NCBI GenBank assembly: GCA_033557465.1
Contig: CM066033.1
Span: forward strand, 15,687,080 to 15,751,079
Direction: 5' to 3'
DNA length: 64,000 nucleotides
DNA from: Ichthyophis bannanicus
Taxonomy: Eukaryota > Chordata > Amphibia > Gymnophiona > Ichthyophiidae
Positions 55,867 through 64,000 of this stretch are shown here, in pieces; position 1 is the first letter of the stretch, and every line of letters starts with the position of its first letter. The notes under the pieces were generated by a model. That model did no database searches. It was not told where the DNA came from and saw only the letters and a list, made by a program, of their open reading frames with translations. The translations under genes and the position numbers were made by a program.

Positions 55867-55914
55867 CTTATCAGAACCCAAGGCAGACATTTCCCTCCTG
55901 TTTTTCTTCTGCAT
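55867..55914 (-). CDS. KRAB-ZNF gene, exon 1 (start codon)
   Basis: ATG at 55888-55890 opens MSALGSDK and runs to the donor AAG|GTAAGA in phase 0. An upstream in-frame ATG at 55914 (MQKKNRRE) is possible. MSAL is preferred because KRAB-ZNF proteins of this type begin close to the KRAB box. Confidence 0.8.
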
Positions 55915-56565
55915 TCTTAGGCTGCTGAGAAGAATTCCCTGTTAATGGAAGGAAGAATAAGGCAGAAGGACGCTGGACTAATTCCTAAGGGTCTCACGTA
56001 GTCCCTTCTCTCCCATTTGCAGATCAGGGGCTGGGGCTTGCAGGGATTTCCTGTCCTGGGGAAACAGGAAGTTCCTGCTTCTAACACAAGTCTTTCCTTC
56101 TCTTTGCAAACTTAGCAGACACTGTAAGTAACTAGAGGAAGGAAACAGGGTAGAGCATGCTCAGTATCCTGTCGTGACATCATAATGCAGGAGCCCGCCT
56201 CCTTAAGGTGGATCTGCAGAGATGGCAGATAGAGGCAGTGTCTCAGGCAACAGAGGGAAGTAAGAGCAGTGTTTAAGCTGCTGCTACACCAGACAATCTG
56301 CTGCTGCTATGCAGCTGAAAACCAATCATATTGAGATGAGCAATAAAATTATATCTGACCTTCTTTGTGACTTACAATAGGATCTCAATTCCAGCTATTT
56401 TATTAATTCAGGACCATAAAATACTACCCATAGGGAAAAATAAAATCAAAGTATTCTTGTTTACACTTGGTGGAATTCTGTGTAAAAAAATGTAAAATTC
56501 CACACAAAAATTGAGAAACTTTGCTCACAGTATTTTAAATTCTGCATGTTTTATTCATATTTATT
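55915..56565. other. Probable 5' flank of the zinc-finger gene
   Basis: Possible 5' UTR and promoter: a GC-richer patch at 56130-56260 contains GTGACATCATAATG (CRE/AP-1-like). No TATA box is evident, and no transcription start can be fixed. Confidence 0.3.
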
Positions 56566-56870
56566 TATTTATTTTATTTATCTAATTCTTCTATACCGCC
56601 CCTTCCAGAGATCAGGGGCGGTTTACATGGAACAAAGTAAACAAATTTGTACACTAATGTATACATTACATGGAACATAGTTTTTTAACTTTATACAGAT
56701 AATATTTAGTAACTTTATACAGATAATATTTAGTAACTTTATAACTTTCTAACTTTATACAGATAACTGTGCATTAATTGTTGTAACTATTTACATTTTG
56801 TATATAATTATAAATTTCTGTATCGTAGTGTCAATCAGAGTATTCTACCTTGTTTACCGGTAGTCAGGGT
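56565..56870 (-). repeat. L2-type LINE tail
   Basis: TATTTATTTATTTTATTTATC, TTCTATACCGCCCCTTCCAG and GGGGCGGTTTACATGGAACA match the tail at 35.28 kb. Includes a 15-28 bp repeat (TATACAGATAATATTTAGTA) at 56690-56730. Confidence 0.7.
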
Positions 56871-57259
56871 CATATATGTGTGCGGAGGAATTTATTTCCT
56901 TTTTCTCTTGAGAGTGAATTTATTTCCTTTTTATTTCCTTTTTCTCTCATATAGTTTTGTGCAGAATTTTTCCATCATAAAGCCTAACTCCTCAGCTCTC
57001 TCACTCCAATCACAGCTGTCTCTCAGCACCCAAGCCTTCCCTGCCCCCCCTCACCCCCCCCCCCCCACCTCAGGGACAGCACTACCTGGTAAGCCGGGTA
57101 AGCGCTGCAGGAGGGTGCCGGCACCAGTCGCCCGCCACCACCGCTTCAAAAAAAAGAAAGCAGTCTCCAGAACATTTCTCTGTTCCCGCAGCTCTTCTTT
57201 TAGACCGCTGGGTCTCGGAGTTTCCAAAGGCAGTAATAATCATTTTCTGAGAAACAGGA
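56870..57259. other. Flank between the L2 tail and the retroviral LTR
   Basis: A C-rich run (57043-57067) and no supported gene. Confidence 0.5.
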
Positions 57260-57393
57260 TGTAGCAGCAGGGCGCAGACAAACCAATAATACCAGGAGTC
57301 TGTTCAGAAGGTCCAAATCATTTATTTGTGCACAAGTCTCAAGCAAAGTCAGTTTCAAAATGGCTGAGCAAAGTTTTCTGGCAATACAACAAC

Positions 57394-57400
57394 TTTTATA
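57394..57400 (-). promoter_or_regulatory. LTR TATA box
   Basis: TATAAAAG on the minus strand, followed about 70 bp later by AATAAA, as expected for the U3/R layout. Confidence 0.7.
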
Positions 57401-57436
57401 GACTTTTGCTCTATTCTAGGTATAGAAACACATTTC

Positions 57437-57491
57437 ATTGGTCCCGGTACTCTCCCGTACCTCCCGTACCCCTTCTATTGGTCCCGGTACT
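57437..57491 (-). promoter_or_regulatory. Duplicated CCAAT motif in the LTR U3
   Basis: ATTGGTCCCGGTACT occurs at 57437-57451 and 57477-57491, 40 bp apart, between which CTCCCGTAC is also repeated. They lie some 40-100 bp upstream of the TATA box on the minus strand. Confidence 0.65.
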
Positions 57492-57979
57492 GATATGATT
57501 ATCCAATTATGTTCTTTGAGTGGGCTCAGCACCTGCTTACCCCCCTTCTAGTCCCAATTACAATGGCCAGTTCATCAACTTGTTACTTTCATACTTCCAA
57601 GGCCATTGAGCCAATTTGTGCGTGTAGGGGAGCAGGGCTCTGTAACGTATCTGTCAGCAGTCCTAATTAAATCCCTTGCAGATGTATTTTTCTTATCAGT
57701 GACTTTTAAACATATTTTTCTGTATTTTTCCATCTTCCAGTTCAGCTTATCTAAGCTAATTCAATACTCTTGCTATGTTCCAGCTCTACAGGAGCATATT
57801 GGGGGATGTGCAATTCCCATAGGCCTCTCCAGTAGCTTCATTTACAGGTCAAGCTAGCTAGGCTCGCTTGCTTATATCAGACGAAGTGGATCACAGGCCT
57901 ACACCTGCCACATTCCCCCCTTTGATTAATCTCACCCTATTACTTAATAAGGTGTGAGAATTAAATCACTTCAAAATAG

Positions 57980-60070
57980 TTATGTTGTAATCATAGAATT
58001 CCGACTACATATAGGAGGTTTCGGTTGGTACAAGGCCATAATCTTAGTTGCGGTCTTCCGCTCTACTGTACTCTCAATAGTACTATGGATAGATCGTATA
58101 CAACATGGGATTAGACATGGTAATAACAAAATAACAGCAACAAGTATTAGTACTAATATAAGGAAAGTTTTAAGTCCTCCCAGCCATGAGAAAAGGTTAG
58201 CAAACCAGTTAGGGAATTTCAATGAGTGCCAAGTCTGTACTGGCACATAAGCATGTCTTTGCATATCCTTAGCAATTTCTTCAACTACTTGACCCTTATC
58301 ATCTATTTTTAAACAACAATTAGTTAAATTCAGTTTACCACATACTCCTCCTTCAGCTGCTAACAAATAATCAAGTGCTAAGCGATTCTGATATATAGCA
58401 GTGCGCATCTGAGTACTTTGTCTAGCTAAAAGTGTAAGAGCTTGGCTAGTTTCATTGGTTATTATTTCAACTACTGCTTGTAAGCGAATAATACGATTAA
58501 TCATATAAACTGGGGTTCGATAACCATACATACCATCATCATTCCAAGTGGCAGGTCCATAATACTCAATGATTCTCTCTGGGGGCCAATCATCACCCTT
58601 CCACTTCTCCCACTTGCCTACCTGGAGGGGTGATCTCTTCTGTCTCAGTGCTCTTTTGTGTCGGTGGGTAGTATATACTGGGTATCCTAATTGTTCTCCA
58701 TGTTCAGTGTTTAAAAGAAAGAAAGAAGGTCTGATGGTCCCTAAGACACATGCTCCTCCCCATTGTGGCGGGAGTCGTGCATACGCTCGGTTTCCACAGA
58801 TCCAATATAGGCCAGGTGGGGCTTGCCAGGCATGGGTTTTGGCAAGATTAGTCCATAAATCAGCAAGTTCAGGAAATCTGGCTAATGGGTTAGGAGGTTC
58901 AGGGTGTTTGATTCCTGACCACCATGACGTCTTTTTGGTAGTGGCATTATAGAATTTCTGGCTAAGACAGACCAGCTGTCCTACCTGTTGGGTGAACTGA
59001 GGTCCAGTTCTGGTATAGCAAAGACGTCCAACAATTGAGTGCGCTAACACCCATTCGCTAGTAGTCTTGTGTAATTCAGTCTGATTGTAAGTCAGAGAAT
59101 AATTTAATTCTTGGGCTTCCCATGGCCACTGGTCACCCATTTGGGTTCCGCCACAGAAATAACAATCTGAGATTTTAAGACTAGATACTACCGCTCCAGC
59201 TAATTCTAAAAATAAATTCTGAGAAGGATGAGGGATTTCAAACTTATTTACATGCATGGCCTCATAGAAGGTATTATGGATATGATATTTAGATGACTTG
59301 TGGGCTTGGGTATTCAATCTGATATTCACAATGATTCCCGGATCTATTGCTCCACCAGCAATACGTAAACCAAACTTGTATCCTTGTTTCCATGCATTGG
59401 GATTGTGTATGCGTAAGTGTAAGGGGTTACAAGCATCTTTCTGACATTTATCATTTGTTGTTGACTTGGTTAAAGTGGCCATTCGTTTATCTATCTTTTC
59501 GTCAACTATACCATCATTCCATGTAGCATAAAAAACACATTCCCAATTTGGGCAATAGTAATCTGCTTCTGGGGCAGTACTATAGCCTGGTTCTTTTTTA
59601 CCTGTACACTTTCTCCATCCTATGGCACCTTCTGGGCACATATACTTATGGTCATTTCGATACACTTTTTCCCAGGTACCACAGTTGGAACAACTATCTC
59701 TGTTTATAACATTACATGCATCGAAATTCAAAACAACAGGTCTACTAGTATCTTTAAGTGGTTGTGTAGCAGCTATTATAGGTCCATCTGCATCCTTCCA
59801 TCGTATTTCCAACGTGTAATAGGATGGATTCTGATGCGGATTATAGCATACTCTAGTTTTACCTTTAGCGCAAACATTTAGTTCAGTGGTGTTATAAATA
59901 CACCGAGTCACTTTTCCCGTGCAGGTATAATAAGAATGGTAAATCAAAGTCTGAGTTACTTTTAGTCCAGTCCGAGTAGAAGTAATGCAAGCAGTGCATG
60001 GAGGTAAAGCATAAGTCAGTTCAAAACCTCCAAAGCAGGCAACCAGGGCAAAGCAAAGGTACAGATACAT
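57980..60070 (-). CDS. Endogenous retroviral envelope protein, open frame
   Basis: A 696-codon frame without stops. Begins with a hydrophobic signal segment (LYLCFALVACFGG). The surface subunit has a Cys-x-x-Cys motif (CYFC, about 59160) and many Asn-x-Ser/Thr sites. A basic furin-type site RQKR lies about two-thirds in. The transmembrane subunit has a helical region, then a Cys motif CGKLNLTNCC with seven residues between the first Cys and the Cys pair, then a membrane anchor rich in Leu/Val/Ile followed by CCIRS. It mediates attachment and fusion in this retrovirus class. It is uninterrupted, unlike pol. I make no claim on expression. Confidence 0.9.
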   Translation of the reverse strand: MYLYLCFALVACFGGFELTYALPPCTACITSTRTGLKVTQTLIYHSYYTCTGKVTRCIYNTTELNVCAKGKTRVCYNPHQNPSYYTLEIRWKDADGPIIAATQPLKDTSRPVVLNFDACNVINRDSCSNCGTWEKVYRNDHKYMCPEGAIGWRKCTGKKEPGYSTAPEADYYCPNWECVFYATWNDGIVDEKIDKRMATLTKSTTNDKCQKDACNPLHLRIHNPNAWKQGYKFGLRIAGGAIDPGIIVNIRLNTQAHKSSKYHIHNTFYEAMHVNKFEIPHPSQNLFLELAGAVVSSLKISDCYFCGGTQMGDQWPWEAQELNYSLTYNQTELHKTTSEWVLAHSIVGRLCYTRTGPQFTQQVGQLVCLSQKFYNATTKKTSWWSGIKHPEPPNPLARFPELADLWTNLAKTHAWQAPPGLYWICGNRAYARLPPQWGGACVLGTIRPSFFLLNTEHGEQLGYPVYTTHRHKRALRQKRSPLQVGKWEKWKGDDWPPERIIEYYGPATWNDDGMYGYRTPVYMINRIIRLQAVVEIITNETSQALTLLARQSTQMRTAIYQNRLALDYLLAAEGGVCGKLNLTNCCLKIDDKGQVVEEIAKDMQRHAYVPVQTWHSLKFPNWFANLFSWLGGLKTFLILVLILVAVILLLPCLIPCCIRSIHSTIESTVERKTATKIMALYQPKPPICSRNSMITT

Positions 60071-60379
60071 GTTGATTGGAGTTCTTCTGAATCCTCAGCT
60101 TGCAGATCTTGACCGCGATGTTCGTTTTCTTCGTCCCGTTCGCTAATGAAGCAATTCAATGGGTGCTGAGTGTTGATTGAAGATCCTCAAGTTGTCCATC
60201 ACACATCAACCAACTTAGCAATTTCAGTTGGCTTTTGAAGTATGGTTAATCAATGTAGTATCAAAGTAGTGTGCAAAATCACACACAGATTGGGTTCGTT
60301 GAAACAAAACTGTTGCTGCATGGAAAACAGCAATCCTCTTCGAAAGACTTGGCTAATGCAAGGCACTGTGACAAAGTGT

Positions 60380-63022
60380 CTAAGTTGCTGGTTGCCGTCT
60401 CAGAGTAACTCGCAAGGGTGCATCAAGATGCTGCTCTGCTGTCCACTGCTCAGGTTCAGGATCAGCGGCGGGCTTGACTCTGCTGTGATGGATCCAGGCG
60501 TCGATCTCTGCTACCTTTACTGCAGTTGGGGTAGACAGGATGACGGTGTATGGTCCCTTCCAATGGGGTTCCAACGGTGTCTTCTTCCAATCTTTGATCC
60601 ACACCGAGGTACCAGGCTGGTAGGGATGCAGAGGTTCCGTCAAGTTGATAGGCAACTGGTCTTGGATCCACTAAGAGCTAGGAGTTCTTGCCTGGTTATT
60701 TCTGAACCAATTTGGGCTAGACTTCCTTTAATTCCCTGCACTATTGGTGGGGGTTTACCATACAGAACTTCAAAAGGGGAAAATCCTGTTGATTTTACAG
60801 GAGCTGAGCGTATTCTGAGTAAAGCTATTGGAAGCACTTGGGGCCACTTTAGGTGTGTCTCCTGACAAAGCTTAGACATTTGGGCTTTTAGGGTACGATT
60901 CATTCGCTCAACTTTCCCTGAGCTCTGGGGTCTATATGCAGTATGGAGCTTCCATTGTATCTGCAAAGCTTTCGCTAACTGTTGAGTAACCTGGGAGACA
61001 AATGAGGGTCCATTGTCTGACCCTATTACTGCTGGAATTCCAAACCTAGGGACAATCTCTCTCATTAAAACTTTGGTAACTTCTCGGGCTTTCTCAGTTC
61101 TGGTTGGGAAGGCTTCTACCCACCCAGAGAAAGTACAGACTAATACTAATAGGTAATGATATCCATTGGCTCTCGGCATTTCGGTAAAATCAATTTGGAG
61201 GTTGTGCATGGGGGTTACACCTCCTGACTGAACTCGGGGTGCCATTATAAGGCCTTGCTTGGCATTATTTTTGGCACAAGTTAGACATTGACGTGCTACT
61301 GAAGCTGATATGGTTGTCAATAGAGTAATGTAAAAATGTGGTCTGAGTGCTTTTTCCATAGCACTTTTCCCATAGTGGGTGGCTTCCTGAAAGGCTTTGA
61401 CAAAAGATGGTCCTAACAGTTCAGGAATTACTATTCGTCCAGGGGGTTGACTGCCCTCTGCTGGTGGCAGCTCAATCCATCCATCTTTCAGTACTCCATC
61501 TTCCTTGTTACAATAGTAATCTAATTCTTTGGTGGTATATCGTGGTGTCCATAAATTTAAAGGTACTGGAAACAATGCTGCTTGCATTGGCATAGCTTGT
61601 GGTGTAATCTGTCCCGTCATAGCTGCTTGTCGTGCTGAGGCATCTGCAAACCTATTTCCTCGGGCAACTTCTCCTTTTCCTGCTTGATGTCCTCTGCAAT
61701 GCATGACAGCTAAACGAGTTGGGGCCCAAACTGCATCAAGTAACATCAGTATCTCGGGGCCATACTTGACTGATTTTCCTCCGGATGTGATGAGCCCTCG
61801 TTCTTTATAGAGAGCTCCATGGGCATGTAGAGTAGTAAAGGCATATTTGGAATCTGTATATACATTTAACACAAGTTTCGCTCCTAATAATAATGCTCTG
61901 GTGAGTGCTATCAATTCGGCTTTCTGGGCTGATGTGCCTGAGGCTAGAGCTGATGACTCAACTACTTCATGTTGAGTGACAACTGCATATCCAGCACAGC
62001 GTCGTCCACTGAGGATGAGACTGCTCCCATCAACATAATAGATTTGGTCAGGGTTGTCTATGGGCACATCTGTCAGGTCAGGTCGGCTGGAGAATACAGT
62101 GTCCATGACTTCGATACAGTCATGTTCTGGGAGTTCTTCACTAATGGGTATCAAGGTGGCTGGATTCAAGGCATGACTCACCTCCAGTTGTATCTGTGGG
62201 TTTTCACATAACATGCTCTGATATTTCAACATTCGGGAATTGGTGAGCCAATAATTTGCTTTTTGTTCCATGAGGGCAAGGACTGCATGTGGCACAGTGA
62301 CTCGTATGTTCTGTTCTAATGTGAGCTTGTCTGCTTCACTCACTAATAATGCTGTAGCTGCGACTGCTCTCAGGCAAGGTGGCCATCCCTTGGCCACAGT
62401 GTCCAATTGTTTTGATAGGTATGCTACAGGTCGCTCCCAATTTCCCAATTTCTGAGTCAACATGCCTAAGGCATTTCCCTGTGCTTCATGTACAAACAAG
62501 TGGAAAGGCTTGTGAACATCTGGTAGTCCAAGTGCTGGTGATGACATTAATTCTTCCTTTAACTTCTTGAAGGCTGTATCCTGCTCAAGTCCCCACTCCA
62601 GTGGTGATTTTTCTTCTCCTTTTGTGGCTTCATATAATGGTTTGGCAATTTGGGCGAAGTTGGGTATCCAGATCCGGCAATATCCTGCCGCTCCCAGAAA
62701 GGCTCTGACTTGCTTTCTGGTTGTTGGGGTTGGAATTCTACATACTGCTTCTTTTCTCTCTCTGCCTAATCTTCGGCTTCCTTGGGTTATACGAAAACCC
62801 AAGTATTTCACTTCTTTTTGGCATAGTTGTGCTTTTGCTCTGGAAACTTTGTATCCAGCTTCATCTAGTAACTGCAAGAGATCTTTGGTGGCTTGTATAC
62901 ATTCATGTTCTGATACTGCAGCTATCAGCAGATCGTCCACGTATTGGAGAAGCACTCTCCTCCCCGGGGCCACTGGATAGCTTGAAAGGTCCTGATTCAG
63001 TGCAGCACTAAAGATGGTAGGC
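60380..63022 (-). pseudogene. Retroviral pol: RT palm end, RNase H, integrase
   Basis: The 60640-62973 frame has the RT catalytic box LQYVDDLLIA, the connection, RNase H (YYVDGSS, AELIALTRAL, YTDSKYAF, HCRGHQAG, FADASAR), then integrase with its zinc region (His pair near THYGKSAMEK, and CLTC) and the D-D-E core (IDFTEM, SDNGPSF, GKVERMNRTLK). The integrase C-terminus (GPYTVIL, WIHHSRVKPA) lies in the 60380-60655 frame, so a frameshift falls near 60650. A stop at about 63022-63024 separates it from the RT fingers. The enzyme set is inactive as it stands. Confidence 0.9.
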
Positions 63023-63595
63023 TAATTCTTGAATCCTTGGGGTAATCGTGTCCATGTGAGTTGGCCCCCTCTTCCAGAGATGGGGTCCTGCCATTCAAAT
63101 GCAAACAATATTTGACTTACAGGGGCTAATCTTATGCAAAAGAATGCATCTTTTAGATCTAGTACAGTAAAATGGGTAGCTTCAGCAGGTATCAGTCCTA
63201 GAAGAGTGTAAGGATTGGGTACAACTGGATGTATAGTTTCAACTGCATCATTCACTCTCCTTGCACTGGGCGATAATCATCTGTCCCAGGTTTATTTACT
63301 GGCAAAAGTGGAGTGTTCCATGGGGATTGACATACTTTTAGTAGGCCATATTCGAGTAATCTTTGCAAGTGGCGATGAATGCCTTCAATTGCAGCTCTTG
63401 GGAGAGGATACTGTTTGACGTGTACTGGTGTAGCACTAGGCTTAAGGGTTACAATCACTGGAGCTATATGTTTGGCTAGGCCTGGAGGACTGCCTTCTGC
63501 CCATACTCCAGGTGGTGCATGAATGTTCTTTAAAGTTTGTTCGAAATAAGTGTCTTGGACAGAATCATCAATTGTAACACCGAAAATCTGCCCTA
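63022..63595 (-). pseudogene. Retroviral reverse transcriptase, N-terminal part (broken)
   Basis: Frames 63252-63590 ([36 protein letters not shown]) and 63022-63255 ([29 protein letters not shown]) carry the RT fingers and first palm Asp. A small deletion near 63250 shifts the frame. Protease and gag are not found to the right; other sequence begins at about 63600. Confidence 0.85.
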
Positions 63596-63597
63596 TA

Positions 63598-64000
63598 GCT
63601 TTAAGACACAAAAAGCTGAAGAGTACGGCACAGACTCTGACAGACAGGGAGAGAAAAAGCTTCCTAGTTGCTATAGGCAACCAGAGCAGGCTGAGGCACG
63701 AGACCTGAAGGCACGCCCAGCCAACAGACACTCCCCAAACACTGAGGGAAACACTCTGCACATGTGCAGAAAAACGCCCATAACTTTGCATAAGAAAGCA
63801 GGCAGGCAAGCAGAGTTAGCTCAGGAACAGGCCAGAGCTCGGGAGCAGGCCAGAGTTCAGGAACGGGCCACAGCTCGGGAGCAGGCCAGAGTGCAGGAAC
63901 GGGCCACAGTTCAGAAGCAGGCCAGAGAGGAGAATCCTTATTATGCTCGAGTCCAGGAGAGAGAGAATCCAGGAAGAGAGGCTGAAGGTGATTCCTGTAT
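63598..64000 (+). CDS. Partial open frame with 36-bp repeats (unknown)
   Basis: The plus frame with codons at 63600, 63603 and so on is open for at least 133 codons to the window end. It starts around [18 protein letters not shown], has no early Met, and includes three tandem 12-residue repeats at 63822-63929 ([12 protein letters not shown] type). It then reads [20 protein letters not shown]. The repeat is Glu/Arg/Gln/Ala-rich, suited to a helix. The strand is opposite to the ERV. The gene or element it belongs to lies mostly beyond the edge. A link to the 'CDKEAY' elements (Arg/Glu-rich, similar KxEEY/KEAY start) is a guess. Confidence 0.45.
63822..63929 (+). repeat. Three 36-bp tandem repeats
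   Basis: Units at 63822-63857, 63858-63893 and 63894-63929, each CAGGAAC[A/G]GGCCA[G/C]AG followed by [C/T]TC[A/G]G[G/A]A[G]CAGGCCAGAG. The first two differ in three or four bases; the third is more diverged. Multiples of three keep the reading frame open. Confidence 0.85.

Larger units (their letters stand above)
10700..55914 (-). other. KRAB C2H2 zinc-finger gene span (six coding exons)
   Basis: Six minus-strand exon candidates join in consistent phase: 55867-55890 (phase 0), 53583-53709 (127 bp, KRAB-A), 52869-52982, 52591-52704, 38394-38501 (all phase 1) and the finger exon from 13188. Each junction has GT/AG signals. The product would be a nuclear DNA-binding repressor: KRAB-A recruits corepressors in tetrapod KRAB-ZNFs, and the finger array sets the target. 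The two long introns (38.5-52.6 kb and 13.2-38.4 kb) are packed with retroelements. The terminal exon has frameshifts, so the locus may be a pseudogene. The link between exons tens of kb apart is an inference from phase and wording, not seen in a transcript. Confidence 0.7.
57260..57912 (-). repeat. Endogenous retrovirus 3' LTR
   Basis: On the minus strand it starts TGTGGCAGGTGTAGG immediately after a polypurine tract (complement of 57913-57923, TTCCCCCCTTT) and ends CCTGCTGCTACA, giving TG...CA ends and 653 bp. A TATA box (57394-57400) and an AATAAA signal (57321-57326) lie in the expected order, about 70 bp apart. CCAAT-containing repeats sit upstream. Confidence 0.85.

Noticed and set aside
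57260..63600. A currently replicating exogenous retrovirus
   Set aside because: Pol has a stop and frameshifts and gag is absent, so this is an old genomic copy.
63822..63929. CRISPR-like direct repeats
   Set aside because: Units are contiguous, without unique spacers, and the DNA is vertebrate.
63000..64000. A 5' LTR for the endogenous retrovirus
   Set aside because: No copy of the 57260-57912 sequence is seen to the right of pol; the provirus is truncated or continues past another insertion.

Overview
The window is vertebrate nuclear DNA dominated by transposable elements. The mix points to an amphibian and, more narrowly, a caecilian: several full-size DIRS (tyrosine-recombinase) retrotransposons, CR1 and L2 LINEs, a BovB/RTE-type LINE, a degenerate hAT transposase and a gamma-like endogenous retrovirus. 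The wording of a KRAB/C2H2 zinc-finger gene agrees, but the species is an inference from remembered family character; no search was possible.

The only host gene I can support is a multi-exon KRAB zinc-finger gene on the minus strand. Its coding exons read from right to left: a start exon near 55.87-55.89 kb, a 127-bp KRAB-A exon at 53.6 kb, two 114-bp exons at 52.9 and 52.6 kb, a 108-bp exon at 38.4 kb, and a zinc-finger exon at 11.5-13.2 kb. All splice phases fit. The introns between the last three exons (about 14 and 25 kb) are filled with nested retroelements. The zinc-finger exon carries frameshifts, so the gene may be decaying.

Layout: 0-5.1 kb, DIRS element 1 (minus, entering from the left edge) with a CR1 tail inserted in its gag. 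5.1-11.5 kb, a mosaic of degenerate zinc-finger segments, repeated LINE-type C-terminal segments, LINE tails and an unclassified element. 11.5-13.2 kb, the zinc-finger exon. 13.5-17.6 kb, a CR1 LINE (minus) interrupted by a chain of hairpins and an L2 tail. 17.6-21.1 kb, DIRS element 5 (plus, rearranged). 21-23 kb, sparse sequence with a ~396-bp tandem repeat carrying tRNA-like blocks. 23.1-32.3 kb, one CR1 (plus) split by an L2-type tail that itself holds the complete DIRS element 2, and split again by an unclassified 1.55-kb element. 32.3-36 kb, a BovB-like LINE and an L2 end (both minus). 36-38.3 kb, a broken hAT transposase gene. 38.7-45.8 kb, DIRS element 3 with DIRS element 4 nested inside. 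47-52 kb, L2 fragments, a mariner end and DIRS termini. 52-56 kb, the 5' exons of the zinc-finger gene. 57.2-63.6 kb, a gamma-like endogenous retrovirus (minus) with a 3' LTR, an open env frame and a broken pol. From 63.6 kb to the right edge an open frame with 36-bp repeats runs on the opposite strand.

Almost every retroelement frame carries stops or frameshifts. The clear exceptions are env and the RT/RNase H frame of DIRS element 2. The window reads as a record of successive insertions into the introns and flanks of one zinc-finger gene.
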